Shown here: piece by piece, positions 36,017 through 44,605 of the stretch
Layout: every line of letters starts with the position of its first letter
How positions within the stretch are numbered: the first letter of the stretch is position 1
NCBI RefSeq assembly: GCF_001191005.1
Contig: NZ_CP012201.1
Span: 1,984,001 to 2,048,000 of the forward strand
Direction of reading: 5' to 3'
DNA length: 64,000 nucleotides
Origin: Massilia sp. NR 4-1
GTDB lineage: Bacteria > Pseudomonadota > Gammaproteobacteria > Burkholderiales > Burkholderiaceae_D
Translations under genes and position numbers: made by a program
Notes under the pieces: generated by a model
Told to the model about the DNA's origin: nothing
The model's database searches: none
What the model saw: only the letters and a program-made list of their open reading frames with translations

Positions 36017-36373
36017 ATGGCGCAAGAACTGGTTTTCGATGAACGCACCGATGCCCAGAAGACCTGGGTTCGATGGCTCTACCTGCTGCACGCAGCCAGC
36101 TTTGTTTTCTCGCTGGGCGCGTTTTCCTTCATCCCGCTGATTCTCAACTATGTGAAGCGCGACGAAACCGCCGGCACTTTCCTGTACAGCCATCACGGCT
36201 GGCAAATCCGCTCCTTCTGGTGGTATCTGGTGTGGATGGCGGTCGGCTTTGCGCTTTTCCTGACCATCATCGGCATTCCGTTCGCGTGGCTGATCTGGTG
36301 CGGCGCCTGGCTGTGGAAGGCATACCGCCTGATCCGCGGCTTTGTGGCGCTCGGCAATAACGAACCTGTGTGA
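36017..36373 (+). CDS. Small membrane protein, DUF4870/Tic20-like
   Basis: A 118-residue inner-membrane protein with three hydrophobic helices (WLYLLHAASFVFSLGAFSFI, WWYLVWMAVGFALFLTIIGI and the next). The short polar loop FLYSHHGWQIRSFWW between helices is typical of the DUF4870/Tic20-like family seen in betaproteobacteria. It begins 12 bases after the GFA gene with AGGAGACTG ahead, so the two are co-transcribed. Function unknown. Confidence 0.78.
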   Translation: MAQELVFDERTDAQKTWVRWLYLLHAASFVFSLGAFSFIPLILNYVKRDETAGTFLYSHHGWQIRSFWWYLVWMAVGFALFLTIIGIPFAWLIWCGAWLWKAYRLIRGFVALGNNEPV

Positions 36374-36380
36374 ATCCAGC

Positions 36381-36409
36381 GCCGGGACTCTCCCTCGGAA
36401 AGTCCCGGC
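36381..36409. terminator. Hairpin between convergent genes
   Basis: Nine-base perfect arms GCCGGGACT and AGTCCCGGC with an eleven-base loop lie between the stop codons of the membrane protein gene and the cytochrome gene. There is no T tract, so it may slow polymerase or protect mRNA ends instead of being a canonical terminator. Confidence 0.5.
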
Positions 36410-36417
36410 AAGCGCAG

Positions 36418-37821
36418 TTACAAGGTGCGCAGGAAGGCCACCAGATCGGCCTTCTCCTTCTCATCCAGCTTCGTCTCCAGCACGAGGTTGAAGAATTCCA
36501 CCGTATCCTCCAGCGTCAGCAGGCGGCCGTCATGCAGATAGGGGGGCGACTCCTTGATGCCCCGTAGCGGGAAGGTCTTGATCGGACCATCGCCCACCAT
36601 GGTGTGGCCGGCAATCGTGCGCGGCTTGTAGAAGCGCTCCGTTTTCAGGTTGTGCATCAGATTGTCGGTATAGAACGGCAGCGCGTGGCAACTCACGCAT
36701 TGGCCCTTGCCGTGGAAGACGGTCTGGCCGCGCAACTCCGCCGCCGTCGCCTTCTTCGGATCGAGCTTGCCGAACACGTCCAGCTTGGGTGCCGGCGGGA
36801 AGTCGAGCAATGACTGGAACTCGCTCATGAAATGCACCTGGCTGCCGCGCTCCAGAATATTCACGCCCTTCTTGGTGGCAATCACCGGATCGCCGTCGAA
36901 ATAGGCGGCGCGCTGTTCGAACTCGGTAAAGTCTTCGATGGTTTTCAGGCCGCGCTGTGAGCCGAACAGGCGCTGGATATTCACCCCGCGCAAAGTCGGC
37001 GTTTCGATGCGGTGGCGGAAAGGCTGGGGACGGATGTCGCCGACCAGATGGGTCGAACCATTCGTATGTCCGTTCGCATGGCAATCGAAACAGGCCACAC
37101 CACGGCTGGGCTTCGTTGAGCGCCGGTCCTCGGTCTGGTTGAACTGCTGCTGCGGGAAAGGCGTAAGCAGCAGGCGCAGGCCTTCCAGCTGTTTGGGATT
37201 CAGCGTGCCGTTGAAGATATCGTAGAAATTATCGATGGTCAGCTGCTTGCCCTTCGACACATCGCCCAGATCCGGCCGCGTGGTCAAAAAGATCGGTGCC
37301 GGGAACTCGGGCAGGAAATGATCCGGCAGATCGAACTCCAGATCGAAGCGATTCAGATCGCGCCCTTCCTGCTTGAGGATTTCATCGATATGGAACTGCG
37401 GGAAAAGCATGCCGCCTTCCGGATGGTTGGGATGCGGCAGCGGCAGGAAGCCGGTCGGGAACAAGTCGCGGTTGCGGACCTCGTCGGGACTGAGCGCCGC
37501 CAGCTCGGCCCAGCTGGTGCCGCGCGGCAGCTTGACGCGCACGCCCTCCTGCACCGGCTTGCCACGGAACATGGTCACACCGGGCGCAGCCTTGTTGGAC
37601 AGGTCATAGCGCCCCGCTAGCAGCTCGGCCTGGCGCCGCATCAGCCCCGCCTTGGCGGCCTTCATGCGCTGGTAAGTGGTATTGAAATCTTCCTTGGCCA
37701 CCACCGGCATATAGCTCGATGGCGGCGGTTGGCCCTTGTCCTGGGTATGCACCAGGCCTGGAAGGATGGCGATTGCGACGGCGACACTGATGCCTACAGC
37801 GGTCTTGCGGGTCTTCTTCAT
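36418..37821 (-). CDS. Di-haem cytochrome c, MauG/CcpA-related
   Basis: A 467-residue periplasmic protein. The signal peptide (MKKTRKTAVGISVAVAIAIL) precedes two CXXCH haem-attachment sites, CFDCH and CVSCH, and the distal YLHDGRLLTLEDTVEFF segment characteristic of bacterial di-haem peroxidases and MauG-like proteins. The long N-terminal region before the first haem is unlike classical CcpA, so the redox partner and substrate cannot be named. Transcribed alone toward the convergent GFA pair. Confidence 0.83.
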   Translation of the reverse strand: MKKTRKTAVGISVAVAIAILPGLVHTQDKGQPPPSSYMPVVAKEDFNTTYQRMKAAKAGLMRRQAELLAGRYDLSNKAAPGVTMFRGKPVQEGVRVKLPRGTSWAELAALSPDEVRNRDLFPTGFLPLPHPNHPEGGMLFPQFHIDEILKQEGRDLNRFDLEFDLPDHFLPEFPAPIFLTTRPDLGDVSKGKQLTIDNFYDIFNGTLNPKQLEGLRLLLTPFPQQQFNQTEDRRSTKPSRGVACFDCHANGHTNGSTHLVGDIRPQPFRHRIETPTLRGVNIQRLFGSQRGLKTIEDFTEFEQRAAYFDGDPVIATKKGVNILERGSQVHFMSEFQSLLDFPPAPKLDVFGKLDPKKATAAELRGQTVFHGKGQCVSCHALPFYTDNLMHNLKTERFYKPRTIAGHTMVGDGPIKTFPLRGIKESPPYLHDGRLLTLEDTVEFFNLVLETKLDEKEKADLVAFLRTL

Positions 37822-38030
37822 GGAAACCTCCGCGCGCTACTGATGAGTTATCAATCTTGTCAATATGCCCAACCGCCATTAAAGCATAGAGTTCAACTAA
37901 ATCAACAACTGCACGCGATTGGTTTGCGCAATCGCAAAAATAGCGCACAACTATGGCATTACTACGTGTTCAAATGCAGACGCTATCAATGAAATAGCCG
38001 AGGCCGTCAGATACTGGCGCCTGCCACCGC

Positions 38031-39206
38031 TTAAACACGGTGCATCACCACCATAGCCTGCTCAATATCGGCGATCAGATCGTCCGGGTCTTCCAGACCG
38101 ATATTGAAGCGCACCAGCGTGCCCTCTTCCTTCCACTGGCTGCGCATGGCCTGGATGCGGTACGGCACGCACAGGCTGTTGGCGCCGCCCCAGCTATAAC
38201 CGATCTTGAACAGCTTGAGCGAATCGACGAAACGGTCTGTCTGCACCTCGCTGAAGCGGGCGTCGAACAGCACCGAGAACAGGCCGCCCGCGCCGCTGAA
38301 GTCGCGCTTCCAGATATCGTGGCCAGGGCAGTCTTCGAAAGCCGGATGCAGCATCTTGTGGATTTCGGGACGCGCCGCCAGCCAGCCGGCGACTTTGCGC
38401 GCAGCCGCGTCGTGCGCGTCGAAACGCAGTTTCATGGTCGGCAAGCCGCGCAGCACCAGATAGGCATCGTCCGCGCCTACGCCCAGACCCAGGCGCATAT
38501 GGGCGGTGCTCAGGCGTTCGTGCAGGCCGTCATCACGCGTGATCAGGGCCCCCATCAGCACATCGGAACCGCCGGACTGGTACTTGGTCAGCGCCTGCAT
38601 GATGATGTCCACGCCCAGATCGAAGCCGCGCAGGGCAAGGCCGGCCGACCAGGTATTGTCCAGCGCGACCACCACGCCCCGCGCATGCGCGGCGGCGCAG
38701 ATGGCGCGCAGGTCGGGCACCTCCATCGTCACCGAGCCAGGGGCTTCGGTCCAGATCAGCTTTGTGTTGGGCTGGATCAGCTGGGCGATGCCGGCGCCGA
38801 TCATCGGATCGTAGTAACGCGCGCTGATGCCGAAGTCACGCGCCAGCCAGCGCCCCAGTTCCCGGTTGGGGTTATATACATTGTCCGGCAACAGCACATC
38901 GTCGCCCGATTTCAGCAACGCGAAATCCACCATCGAGATCGCCGACAAGCCGCTCGGCGCCAACAGGCAATGCTTGCCGCCCTCGATTTCGGCCAGGCGC
39001 GCTTCCAGCGTGAAGGTGGTGGGCGTGCCATGCAGGCCGTAGGTATAGGCGTTCTTCTCTTTCCAGTCGCCCGAACGCATGGCCGCCACATCCTTGAACA
39101 GCACGGTCGAAGCGTGATGGATGGCGCTGGGGAAGGCGGCAAAACCTTCGGGGGCCGTGTAGTCGGTGTGGATCAGGGCAGTTTGCAGGGACTTGGTCTT
39201 GTTCAT
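38031..39206 (-). CDS. metC: PLP-dependent cystathionine beta-lyase
   Basis: Cleaves cystathionine to homocysteine, pyruvate and ammonia in methionine synthesis; related gamma-lyases and synthases share the fold, so function is inferred. The 391-residue enzyme shows the Cys/Met-metabolism PLP pattern, with the PLP lysine in QALTKYQSGGSDVLMGA and the VALDNTWSAGLALRGFDLG segment. The ATG at 39206 is chosen because a terminator hairpin occupies 39214-39255; a longer frame to 39239 would start inside it. Confidence 0.87.
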   Translation of the reverse strand: MNKTKSLQTALIHTDYTAPEGFAAFPSAIHHASTVLFKDVAAMRSGDWKEKNAYTYGLHGTPTTFTLEARLAEIEGGKHCLLAPSGLSAISMVDFALLKSGDDVLLPDNVYNPNRELGRWLARDFGISARYYDPMIGAGIAQLIQPNTKLIWTEAPGSVTMEVPDLRAICAAAHARGVVVALDNTWSAGLALRGFDLGVDIIMQALTKYQSGGSDVLMGALITRDDGLHERLSTAHMRLGLGVGADDAYLVLRGLPTMKLRFDAHDAAARKVAGWLAARPEIHKMLHPAFEDCPGHDIWKRDFSGAGGLFSVLFDARFSEVQTDRFVDSLKLFKIGYSWGGANSLCVPYRIQAMRSQWKEEGTLVRFNIGLEDPDDLIADIEQAMVVMHRV

Positions 39207-39213
39207 GGGCGGG

Positions 39214-39255
39214 GAAAAAGAAAAAGGCGGACCGGCCATATGCCGATCCGCCTTT
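39214..39255 (-). terminator. Rho-independent terminator after rimO
   Basis: On the minus strand AAAGGCGG ... CCGCCTTT folds with an inner GGC/GCC pair, followed by T-rich TTTTTCTTTTT. It separates rimO from the lyase gene and fixes the lyase start. Confidence 0.85.
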
Positions 39256-39287
39256 CATTGTACTGTCTCCGGATGGAGAAGCGCTGC

Positions 39288-40685
39288 TTAAGCTTCGCCC
39301 CACAGATCGTGGGCGTCGGCCTTGGTGATTTCCACATCGTAGAACTGGCCCACGGCCAGCTTCTTATGCGGCTCGTAAGGCTTCTTCACATAGACCACGC
39401 CGTCGATTTCCGGCGCATCGGCGGCGGAGCGGCCGATCGCGCCGCTCGGGGTCAGCTCGTCGATCAACACCTTGACCGTCTTGCCGACCTTGGCCTGCAG
39501 GCGCTTGCGCGAAATTTCTTCCTGCAGCAGCATGACGCGGCCGCGGCGCTCTTCGCGCACTTCTTCCGGCACCGGATTTTCCAGCTCGTTGGCGGTTGCG
39601 CCTTCGACCGGCGAGTAGGCGAAGCAGCCCAGACGGTCGATCTGCGCTTCCTTCAGGAAGTCCAGCAGGTATTCGAATTCAGCCTCGGTCTCGCCAGGGA
39701 AGCCGGCGATGAAGGTGGAGCGGATCACCAGATCCGGATTCATCGCGCGCCAGGCCTGGATGCGCTCCAGGTTCTTCTCACCGGAGGCAGGACGCTTCAT
39801 GCGCTTCAGCACATCGGGGTGGGCGTGCTGCAGCGGCACGTCGAGGTAAGGCAGGATATGGCCGCCGCTCATCATCGGAATGATTTCGTTCACGTGCGGA
39901 TATGGATACACATAGTGCAGACGCACCCAGGCGCCATACTGCTTGGCCAGCTGGCCCAAGGCTTCCGTCAGCTGGGTCATATGGGTTTTCACCGGACGGC
40001 CATTCCAGAAGCCGGAGCGGAATTTCACGTCGATGCCATAGGCCGAGGTATCCTGCGAAATCACCAGCAGCTCTTTCACGCCGGCCTTGAACAGGTTCTC
40101 CGCTTCCAGCATCAGTTCCGCGATCGGGCGCGACACCAGATCGCCGCGCATCGATGGGATGATGCAGAAGGAGCAGCGGTGGTTGCAGCCTTCCGAGATT
40201 TTCAGATAGGCGTAATGCTTGGGCGTCAGCTTGATGCCTTGCGGCGGCAGCAGATCGATGAACGGCTCGTGCGGCTTGGGCAGGTGGGTGTGCACCTCGG
40301 CCATCACCTCGCCCACCGCGTGCGGACCGGTCACGGCCAGCACTTTCGGATGGACCTTCTGGATCAGGTCTTTGCCATCGGCATCCTTCTTCGCACCCAG
40401 ACAGCCGGTCACGATGACCTTGCCGTTTTCCGCCAGCGCCTCGCCGATGGCATCCAGCGACTCCTGCACCGCGGCGTCGATGAAGCCGCAGGTATTCACG
40501 ATCACCAGATCGGCGCCGTCATAGGACTTGGCGGTTTCATAGCCCTCAGCGCGCAGCTGGGTCAGGATCTGCTCCGAGTCAACCAGAGCCTTGGGACAGC
40601 CGAGGGAAACGAAACCGACTTTTGGCGCGGCGCCAGCGGATGCTGCCTCGGTACCGGCCTTGGGAATACGGGAAATGGAGTGCAT
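39288..40685 (-). CDS. rimO: Ribosomal protein S12 methylthiotransferase RimO
   Basis: Radical-SAM enzyme that adds a methylthio group to the conserved Asp of ribosomal protein S12. Order: N-terminal UPF0004 domain with iron-sulfur cysteines (VSLGCPKALVDSE, VNTCGFID, VTGCLGA), the radical-SAM CxxxCxxC motif (SEGCNHRCSFCIIPSMRG), and a C-terminal TRAM domain. The ATG at 40685 gives 465 residues; the open frame to 40775 runs through a palindromic repeat and is not coding. Ends at a terminator. Confidence 0.95.
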   Translation of the reverse strand: MHSISRIPKAGTEAASAGAAPKVGFVSLGCPKALVDSEQILTQLRAEGYETAKSYDGADLVIVNTCGFIDAAVQESLDAIGEALAENGKVIVTGCLGAKKDADGKDLIQKVHPKVLAVTGPHAVGEVMAEVHTHLPKPHEPFIDLLPPQGIKLTPKHYAYLKISEGCNHRCSFCIIPSMRGDLVSRPIAELMLEAENLFKAGVKELLVISQDTSAYGIDVKFRSGFWNGRPVKTHMTQLTEALGQLAKQYGAWVRLHYVYPYPHVNEIIPMMSGGHILPYLDVPLQHAHPDVLKRMKRPASGEKNLERIQAWRAMNPDLVIRSTFIAGFPGETEAEFEYLLDFLKEAQIDRLGCFAYSPVEGATANELENPVPEEVREERRGRVMLLQEEISRKRLQAKVGKTVKVLIDELTPSGAIGRSAADAPEIDGVVYVKKPYEPHKKLAVGQFYDVEITKADAHDLWGEA

Positions 40686-40740
40686 GGCAAATTGCAAAGA
40701 AAATTCGAGCGAATCAGTAATTATATCAGAACGCCCGACT

Positions 40741-40792
40741 GCCGAGCCCATGCCCACCATGGGGTCAGCCCCCAATCAAACACGGTCTCGGC
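40741..40792. repeat. Dispersed palindromic repeat, copy 3 (degraded)
   Basis: GCCGAGCCCATGCCCACCAT begins a 52-base imperfect palindrome ending CACGGTCTCGGC. Its arms have several mismatches against the other copies, so it is a decayed member of the family. Confidence 0.7.
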
Positions 40793-40835
40793 GGTAGATG
40801 AGATGTAGGCGCGGCGAAAACGCCGTCGATACAGT

Positions 40836-40882
40836 CCAGTCCGTGTCCGATTGGGGTCTGCCCCCAATCGGACACGGACTGG
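40836..40882. repeat. Dispersed palindromic repeat, copy 4
   Basis: CCAGTCCGTGTCCGATTGGG and its complement flank a TCTG loop. Shorter T run than copies 1 and 2 but perfect arms. It lies 11 bases beyond the phaR stop and 44 bases from copy 3. Confidence 0.88.
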
Positions 40883-40893
40883 GCTATGGGGAA

Positions 40894-41451
40894 TTATTTT
40901 TTGTCGGTGGGAGGCACAGCGAAGGGGAAGGCGGCGCCGAACAGGGTCTTGCTCTGGTTTTGCATCTGCTCTTGCATCTGCACGAACAGGCTCTTGCTCT
41001 GGTCGATGTAGTTGTTCATCATGCCCTGCATGATCGGCGCTTGCACGTTCATGAACTGGGTCCACATTTCGGGACTGAAGGGCTTGCCGTCGAAGTTGGC
41101 GGCGCCGGCCGTGAACTTGCGCTGGATTTCGGCGAAGGCCTGGATATTCTTTTCCAGGTAAGAACCCATCATGCCCTGCATGGCGTGGCCATAGTAGCGG
41201 ATGATCTGGGCCAGCACGTCGGTCGAGAACATCGGCACGCCGCTGGCTTCTTCCTCCAGAATGATTTGCAGCAGAATGCTGCGCGTCAGGTCTTCATTGG
41301 TCTTGGCGTCGACCACGGTGAAGTCTTCGTTATCGAGCACCAATTGCTTGACGTCGGTCAAAGTGATGTACGAACTGGTCTGCGTGTCGTAAAGACGGCG
41401 GTTAGGGTATTTCTTGATCAAGCGTTCAGCACTTTTCTTTGCACTACTCAT
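40894..41451 (-). CDS. phaR: Polyhydroxyalkanoate synthesis repressor PhaR
   Basis: A 185-residue regulator that binds both DNA and PHB and represses phasin and its own gene. The N-terminal PHB/PHA accumulation regulator DNA-binding domain (RLIKKYPNRRLYDTQTSSYI) is unmistakable, followed by the PHB-binding domain. The ATG at 41451 is preceded in frame by GTG at 41454. Downstream of phaC on the same strand; phaA and phaB are not in the window. The leader holds a terminator-like hairpin and two operator-like motifs. Confidence 0.93.
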   Translation of the reverse strand: MSSAKKSAERLIKKYPNRRLYDTQTSSYITLTDVKQLVLDNEDFTVVDAKTNEDLTRSILLQIILEEEASGVPMFSTDVLAQIIRYYGHAMQGMMGSYLEKNIQAFAEIQRKFTAGAANFDGKPFSPEMWTQFMNVQAPIMQGMMNNYIDQSKSLFVQMQEQMQNQSKTLFGAAFPFAVPPTDKK

Positions 41452-41495
41452 CACAAGTCCACTTATTGCGCCGCAGCGCGTACTTTGTTAATCCG

Positions 41496-41523
41496 AAAAA
41501 AAAGCGAACAGAGGTTCGCTTTT
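41496..41523 (-). terminator. Terminator-like hairpin in the phaC-phaR interval
   Basis: Read on the minus strand AAAAGCGAAC CTCT GTTCGCTTTT continues into a run of eight T residues. It lies between the candidate -10 at 41541-41546 and the phaR start at 41451. It could end phaC transcripts or act as an attenuator for phaR. Confidence 0.75.
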
Positions 41524-41540
41524 CACAAGCCTGCGACCCT

Positions 41541-41546
41541 ATTATA
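41541..41546 (-). promoter_or_regulatory. Candidate -10 for phaR
   Basis: TATAAT on the minus strand within the phaC-phaR gap. No strong -35 is seen. If used, transcription would begin about ten bases before the terminator-like hairpin. Confidence 0.4.
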
Positions 41547-41606
41547 GAGTGAAAAAATCGCGGCGGGCAGTTCACGTTATAAGTTTTGCGCGAATATTGA
41601 TGTTTA

Positions 41607-41637
41607 TTGCAACGCAACTCTAATAATTGCATTGTAA
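41607..41637. promoter_or_regulatory. Two candidate PhaR operators
   Basis: TTGCAACGCAA (41607-41617) and TTGCATTGTAA (41627-41637) are spaced 20 bases centre to centre, about two helical turns. The first fits the TGCRNYGCA core reported for PhaR of Bradyrhizobium as I recall it; the second differs by one base. Position ahead of phaR suits autoregulation. Inference. Confidence 0.45.
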
Positions 41638-41676
41638 TAATATGTATATCCGCACAGCACCACCGCCGCGTTTCAC

Positions 41677-43410
41677 TTATTCCGCCTTGGCTTTGACGTA
41701 ACGTCCCGGCGCGGCTTCGATGGGCTTGTATTTGGTATTACCCAGTTTGCTGCGCGCCTTGACGCGCTTGCCGCCGTGCTCGGCCAGGAAGGCGGCCCAT
41801 TCCGGCCACCAGCTGCCGGGCTGCTCGGTAGCGCCGGCAAACCAGCTGTCGGCATCCTGTCCCAGCTTGCCATCATTGGTCCAGTAGCTGCGCTTTTTCT
41901 TGGCCGCCGGATTGATCACGCCGGCAATATGGCCCGAGGCGCCCAGGACGAAGCGATTGGCTTCGGGCTTGTCCGGATTCAGCAGCGGCACCGAGCCGTA
42001 AGCCGATTGCCAAGGCACGATATGGTCTTCGCGCGAACCGTAAATGAAGGCGGGCGCGTCGATATTGGCGAAGTCGATCTTTTCGCCGGCCACGCTGAGC
42101 TTGTCCGCCACCTTCAGATTATTTTCCAGATAGGTATTGCGCAGATACCAGCAGAACATCGGCCCCGGCAGATTGGTCGAGTCGGAATTCCAATATAGCA
42201 GGTCGAACGGCGGCGGCTCATTGCCTTTCAGATAATTCGACTGCACATAATTCCACACCAGGTCATTCGGACGCAGGCTGGAGAAGGTGCTGGCCAGATC
42301 GCGTCCCGGCATCAGACCGCCTTCACGCAGGGTCTGCTCGCGCAGCTGCACCTGCGCCTCGTCCACAAACACATTCAGGATGCCGGTGTCGCTGAAATCG
42401 AGGAAGGTGGTCAGCAGAGTCAGGCTGGCGGCCGGATGTTCGCCGCGCGCGGCCAGCACGGCCAGCGAAGTCGACAGCAAAGTGCCGCCGACGCAGAAGC
42501 CCAGCATATTCAGCTGGTCCTGCTTGCTGATTTCGCTGGCGACGGCGATGGCGCGCAAAACGCCCTGCTCCACATAATCGTCCCAGCTGGTTTTCGCCAG
42601 GCTGCGGTCGGGATTGCGCCAGGAAACGAGGAAGACGGTATTGCCCTGCTCCACCGCATAGCGCACCAGGGAATTTTCCGGCTGCAGGTCGAGAATATAG
42701 TATTTGTTGATGCAAGGCGGCACCATCAGCAACGGGCGCTCGTGCACCTCGGCCGTCAGCGGCGCATATTGCAGCAACTGGAACAGCTCGTTTTCAAACA
42801 CCACCTGGCCTTCGGTATTGGCCAGATTGCGGCCTACCTCAAAGGCTTTTTCGTCCGACAGCGAGATATGGCCTTTCTGGATGTCGCCCAGCATATTCGC
42901 CAAGCCTTTGGCCAGGCTTTCGCCCTTGGTCTGGATCAGTTTTTCCTGCGCTTCGGGATTGGTCGCCAGGAAATTGGCGGGCGACATGGCATCCACGATC
43001 TGCTGCACCGTAAAGCGGATTTTCTGCTTTTGATGGGAAGTCGTTTCCAGGGCATCGGCCATGGCGCCCAGGAATTTCGCGTTCAGCAGGTATGATGCGG
43101 CGTGGAAGGCGGAAACCGGGTTGCCCAGCCAAGCGGGCGAGGAAAAACGGCGGTCGTTCACGGCAGGCGCTTTGCCCGCCAAAAATTCCTGCCACAGGAG
43201 GCCGAATTCCGCCATGTACTCGTTTTTCAACTGGTCCATCACGTCGGGCCGGATCACGGCGCCGGCGTCGCGCAGCATGGCTGCGCCGGGAATGGCATCC
43301 ATTTCCGGCATCATTTTGAACCAGGATTGCCATTGATTAGGATCGCTGAATTGCGCTAACCAGTCGGTGGCAATGGCTTGCGGATCGGGCACATTCATGT
43401 TTAAGTCCAT
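41677..43410 (-). CDS. phaC: Class I poly(3-hydroxyalkanoate) synthase
   Basis: Polymerises (R)-3-hydroxybutyryl-CoA into PHB on granule surfaces. The 577-residue protein has the lipase-like box GFCVGGTLLS with the catalytic Cys, plus the C-terminal Asp and His of the triad (YGSREDHIVPW, SGHIAGVINP). Length and the PLLMVPPCINKYYILDL segment indicate class I. ATG 43410 and ATG 43398 are both possible starts. The phaR gene follows after 222 bases; the divergent small gene at 43461 is 50 bases away. Confidence 0.96.
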   Translation of the reverse strand: MDLNMNVPDPQAIATDWLAQFSDPNQWQSWFKMMPEMDAIPGAAMLRDAGAVIRPDVMDQLKNEYMAEFGLLWQEFLAGKAPAVNDRRFSSPAWLGNPVSAFHAASYLLNAKFLGAMADALETTSHQKQKIRFTVQQIVDAMSPANFLATNPEAQEKLIQTKGESLAKGLANMLGDIQKGHISLSDEKAFEVGRNLANTEGQVVFENELFQLLQYAPLTAEVHERPLLMVPPCINKYYILDLQPENSLVRYAVEQGNTVFLVSWRNPDRSLAKTSWDDYVEQGVLRAIAVASEISKQDQLNMLGFCVGGTLLSTSLAVLAARGEHPAASLTLLTTFLDFSDTGILNVFVDEAQVQLREQTLREGGLMPGRDLASTFSSLRPNDLVWNYVQSNYLKGNEPPPFDLLYWNSDSTNLPGPMFCWYLRNTYLENNLKVADKLSVAGEKIDFANIDAPAFIYGSREDHIVPWQSAYGSVPLLNPDKPEANRFVLGASGHIAGVINPAAKKKRSYWTNDGKLGQDADSWFAGATEQPGSWWPEWAAFLAEHGGKRVKARSKLGNTKYKPIEAAPGRYVKAKAE

Positions 43411-43460
43411 TAAAAATAAGTTTTCAACCTAGTTTTTTCACTCTTAACCAAGACTGCTTT

Positions 43461-43673
43461 ATGCTGATTGTTGCTGCTGCGTGGATCTATGTCGTGCTGC
43501 TGATGGCGTTTACCGAACCAACCATCGTCGCCGGCATTATGACCTTTACATTGTATTGCGTGTTGCCATTAGGGATACTATTTTACTTAACAGGCGGGAA
43601 GCGCCGCAAACTGCGCCGCGCGGCCCAAGCCGAAGCCGCCCGGGCCAAGTCCGCGCCCAAGAGCGAAGACTAG
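43461..43673 (+). CDS. Small conserved membrane protein
   Basis: A 70-residue protein with two hydrophobic helices (LIVAAAWIYVVLLMAF and TFTLYCVLPLGILFYLTG) and a basic Ala/Lys-rich tail. No Shine-Dalgarno is clear. It sits divergent to phaC and convergent with pgeF. Small proteins of this form are common beside phaC or pgeF in Burkholderiales; function unknown. Confidence 0.62.
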   Translation: MLIVAAAWIYVVLLMAFTEPTIVAGIMTFTLYCVLPLGILFYLTGGKRRKLRRAAQAEAARAKSAPKSED

Positions 43674-43690
43674 GCCCGCGGCCGCCGGCC

Positions 43691-44605
43691 TCATTTGATC
43701 CAGATCAGACTCGCCTGGCGCCCGGTAATCCCGTCGCGCCGGTAGGAATAGAAGAGAGAAGGGTCGGACACGGTGCATTGCTGGCCACCGCTGACCTGCT
43801 CCACGCCCACCCGGCGCAGCACGCTGCGTGCCAGGGCGTAGATATCGGCCAGGAACTTGCCGGGCTGTCCCGGCACCAGACGGAAAGCTGCTTCCACTTC
43901 GCGCCGGCTCGCCTCATCCCCTGCCCCATCCAGGAAAGCCTCGCGCACTTCGGCCCCGACTTCAAAACGATCCGGACCAATGGCCGGCCCCAGCCAGGCC
44001 ATCACTTCGCCCGCGCCTGCCGCGCGCATGGCCTTCACCGTTTCCTGCAAGACGCCACCGGCCAGACTGCGCCAGCCCGCATGGGCCGCGCCGATCACCG
44101 TACCGCGCACATCGCAGAACAGCACCGGCAGGCAGTCCGCCGTCAGGATAGCGCACACAGTACCTGCCTGGCGCGCGACGCTGGCGTCGGCCTCGGGGAC
44201 GGCCTGGGCGGCCGCATCCGCGTCAGCCACGGCAATGCCATGCACCTGCGACAGCCACACCGGCTCGGCCGGCAACTCGGCGCGCAGCACGGCGCGGTTG
44301 CGCGCCACGCTGGCCGGATCGTCGCCGACATGCACGCCCAGGTTCAAGCCGCCCGCCACGCCATCGGCCAGGCCATAGGGCGCCACGCTGACGCCGCCGA
44401 GACGGGTTGTGCACAGCACACCAATATTAGCCGGCAAGCCCGGCCACACGGGCCGCAGCCAGGCGCCATCGCGGCGCACATCGCTCGCAGCATCGTGCGC
44501 CAGGGCCGTCGCAGGGCCGCCCGCGGAGCCGGTCACGGCATGTGCCGGGCGGGCGTCGCTCTGGCCGCTACTCGGGCGGATGTCGTTCGGGCGGGATTCG
44601 CTCAT
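43691..44605 (-). CDS. pgeF: Peptidoglycan editing factor PgeF (YfiH, multicopper laccase fold)
   Basis: A 304-residue protein of the YfiH/DUF152 family, described both as a purine nucleoside phosphorylase and as a factor that prevents misincorporation in peptidoglycan precursors. The metal-site motifs LTADCLPVLFCD and IGAAHAGWRSLAGGVL are clear. An N-terminal low-complexity extension (about 45 residues) precedes the core. Its start overlaps the rluD stop by four bases, so it is translationally coupled to rluD. Confidence 0.93.
   Translation of the reverse strand: MSESRPNDIRPSSGQSDARPAHAVTGSAGGPATALAHDAASDVRRDGAWLRPVWPGLPANIGVLCTTRLGGVSVAPYGLADGVAGGLNLGVHVGDDPASVARNRAVLRAELPAEPVWLSQVHGIAVADADAAAQAVPEADASVARQAGTVCAILTADCLPVLFCDVRGTVIGAAHAGWRSLAGGVLQETVKAMRAAGAGEVMAWLGPAIGPDRFEVGAEVREAFLDGAGDEASRREVEAAFRLVPGQPGKFLADIYALARSVLRRVGVEQVSGGQQCTVSDPSLFYSYRRDGITGRQASLIWIK

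Noticed and set aside
38040..40808. A 922-codon open frame on the plus strand opposite metC and rimO
   Set aside because: It lies antisense to two clearly conserved genes and reads His/Arg/Gln-rich low-complexity protein, a common artefact of GC-rich codon use.
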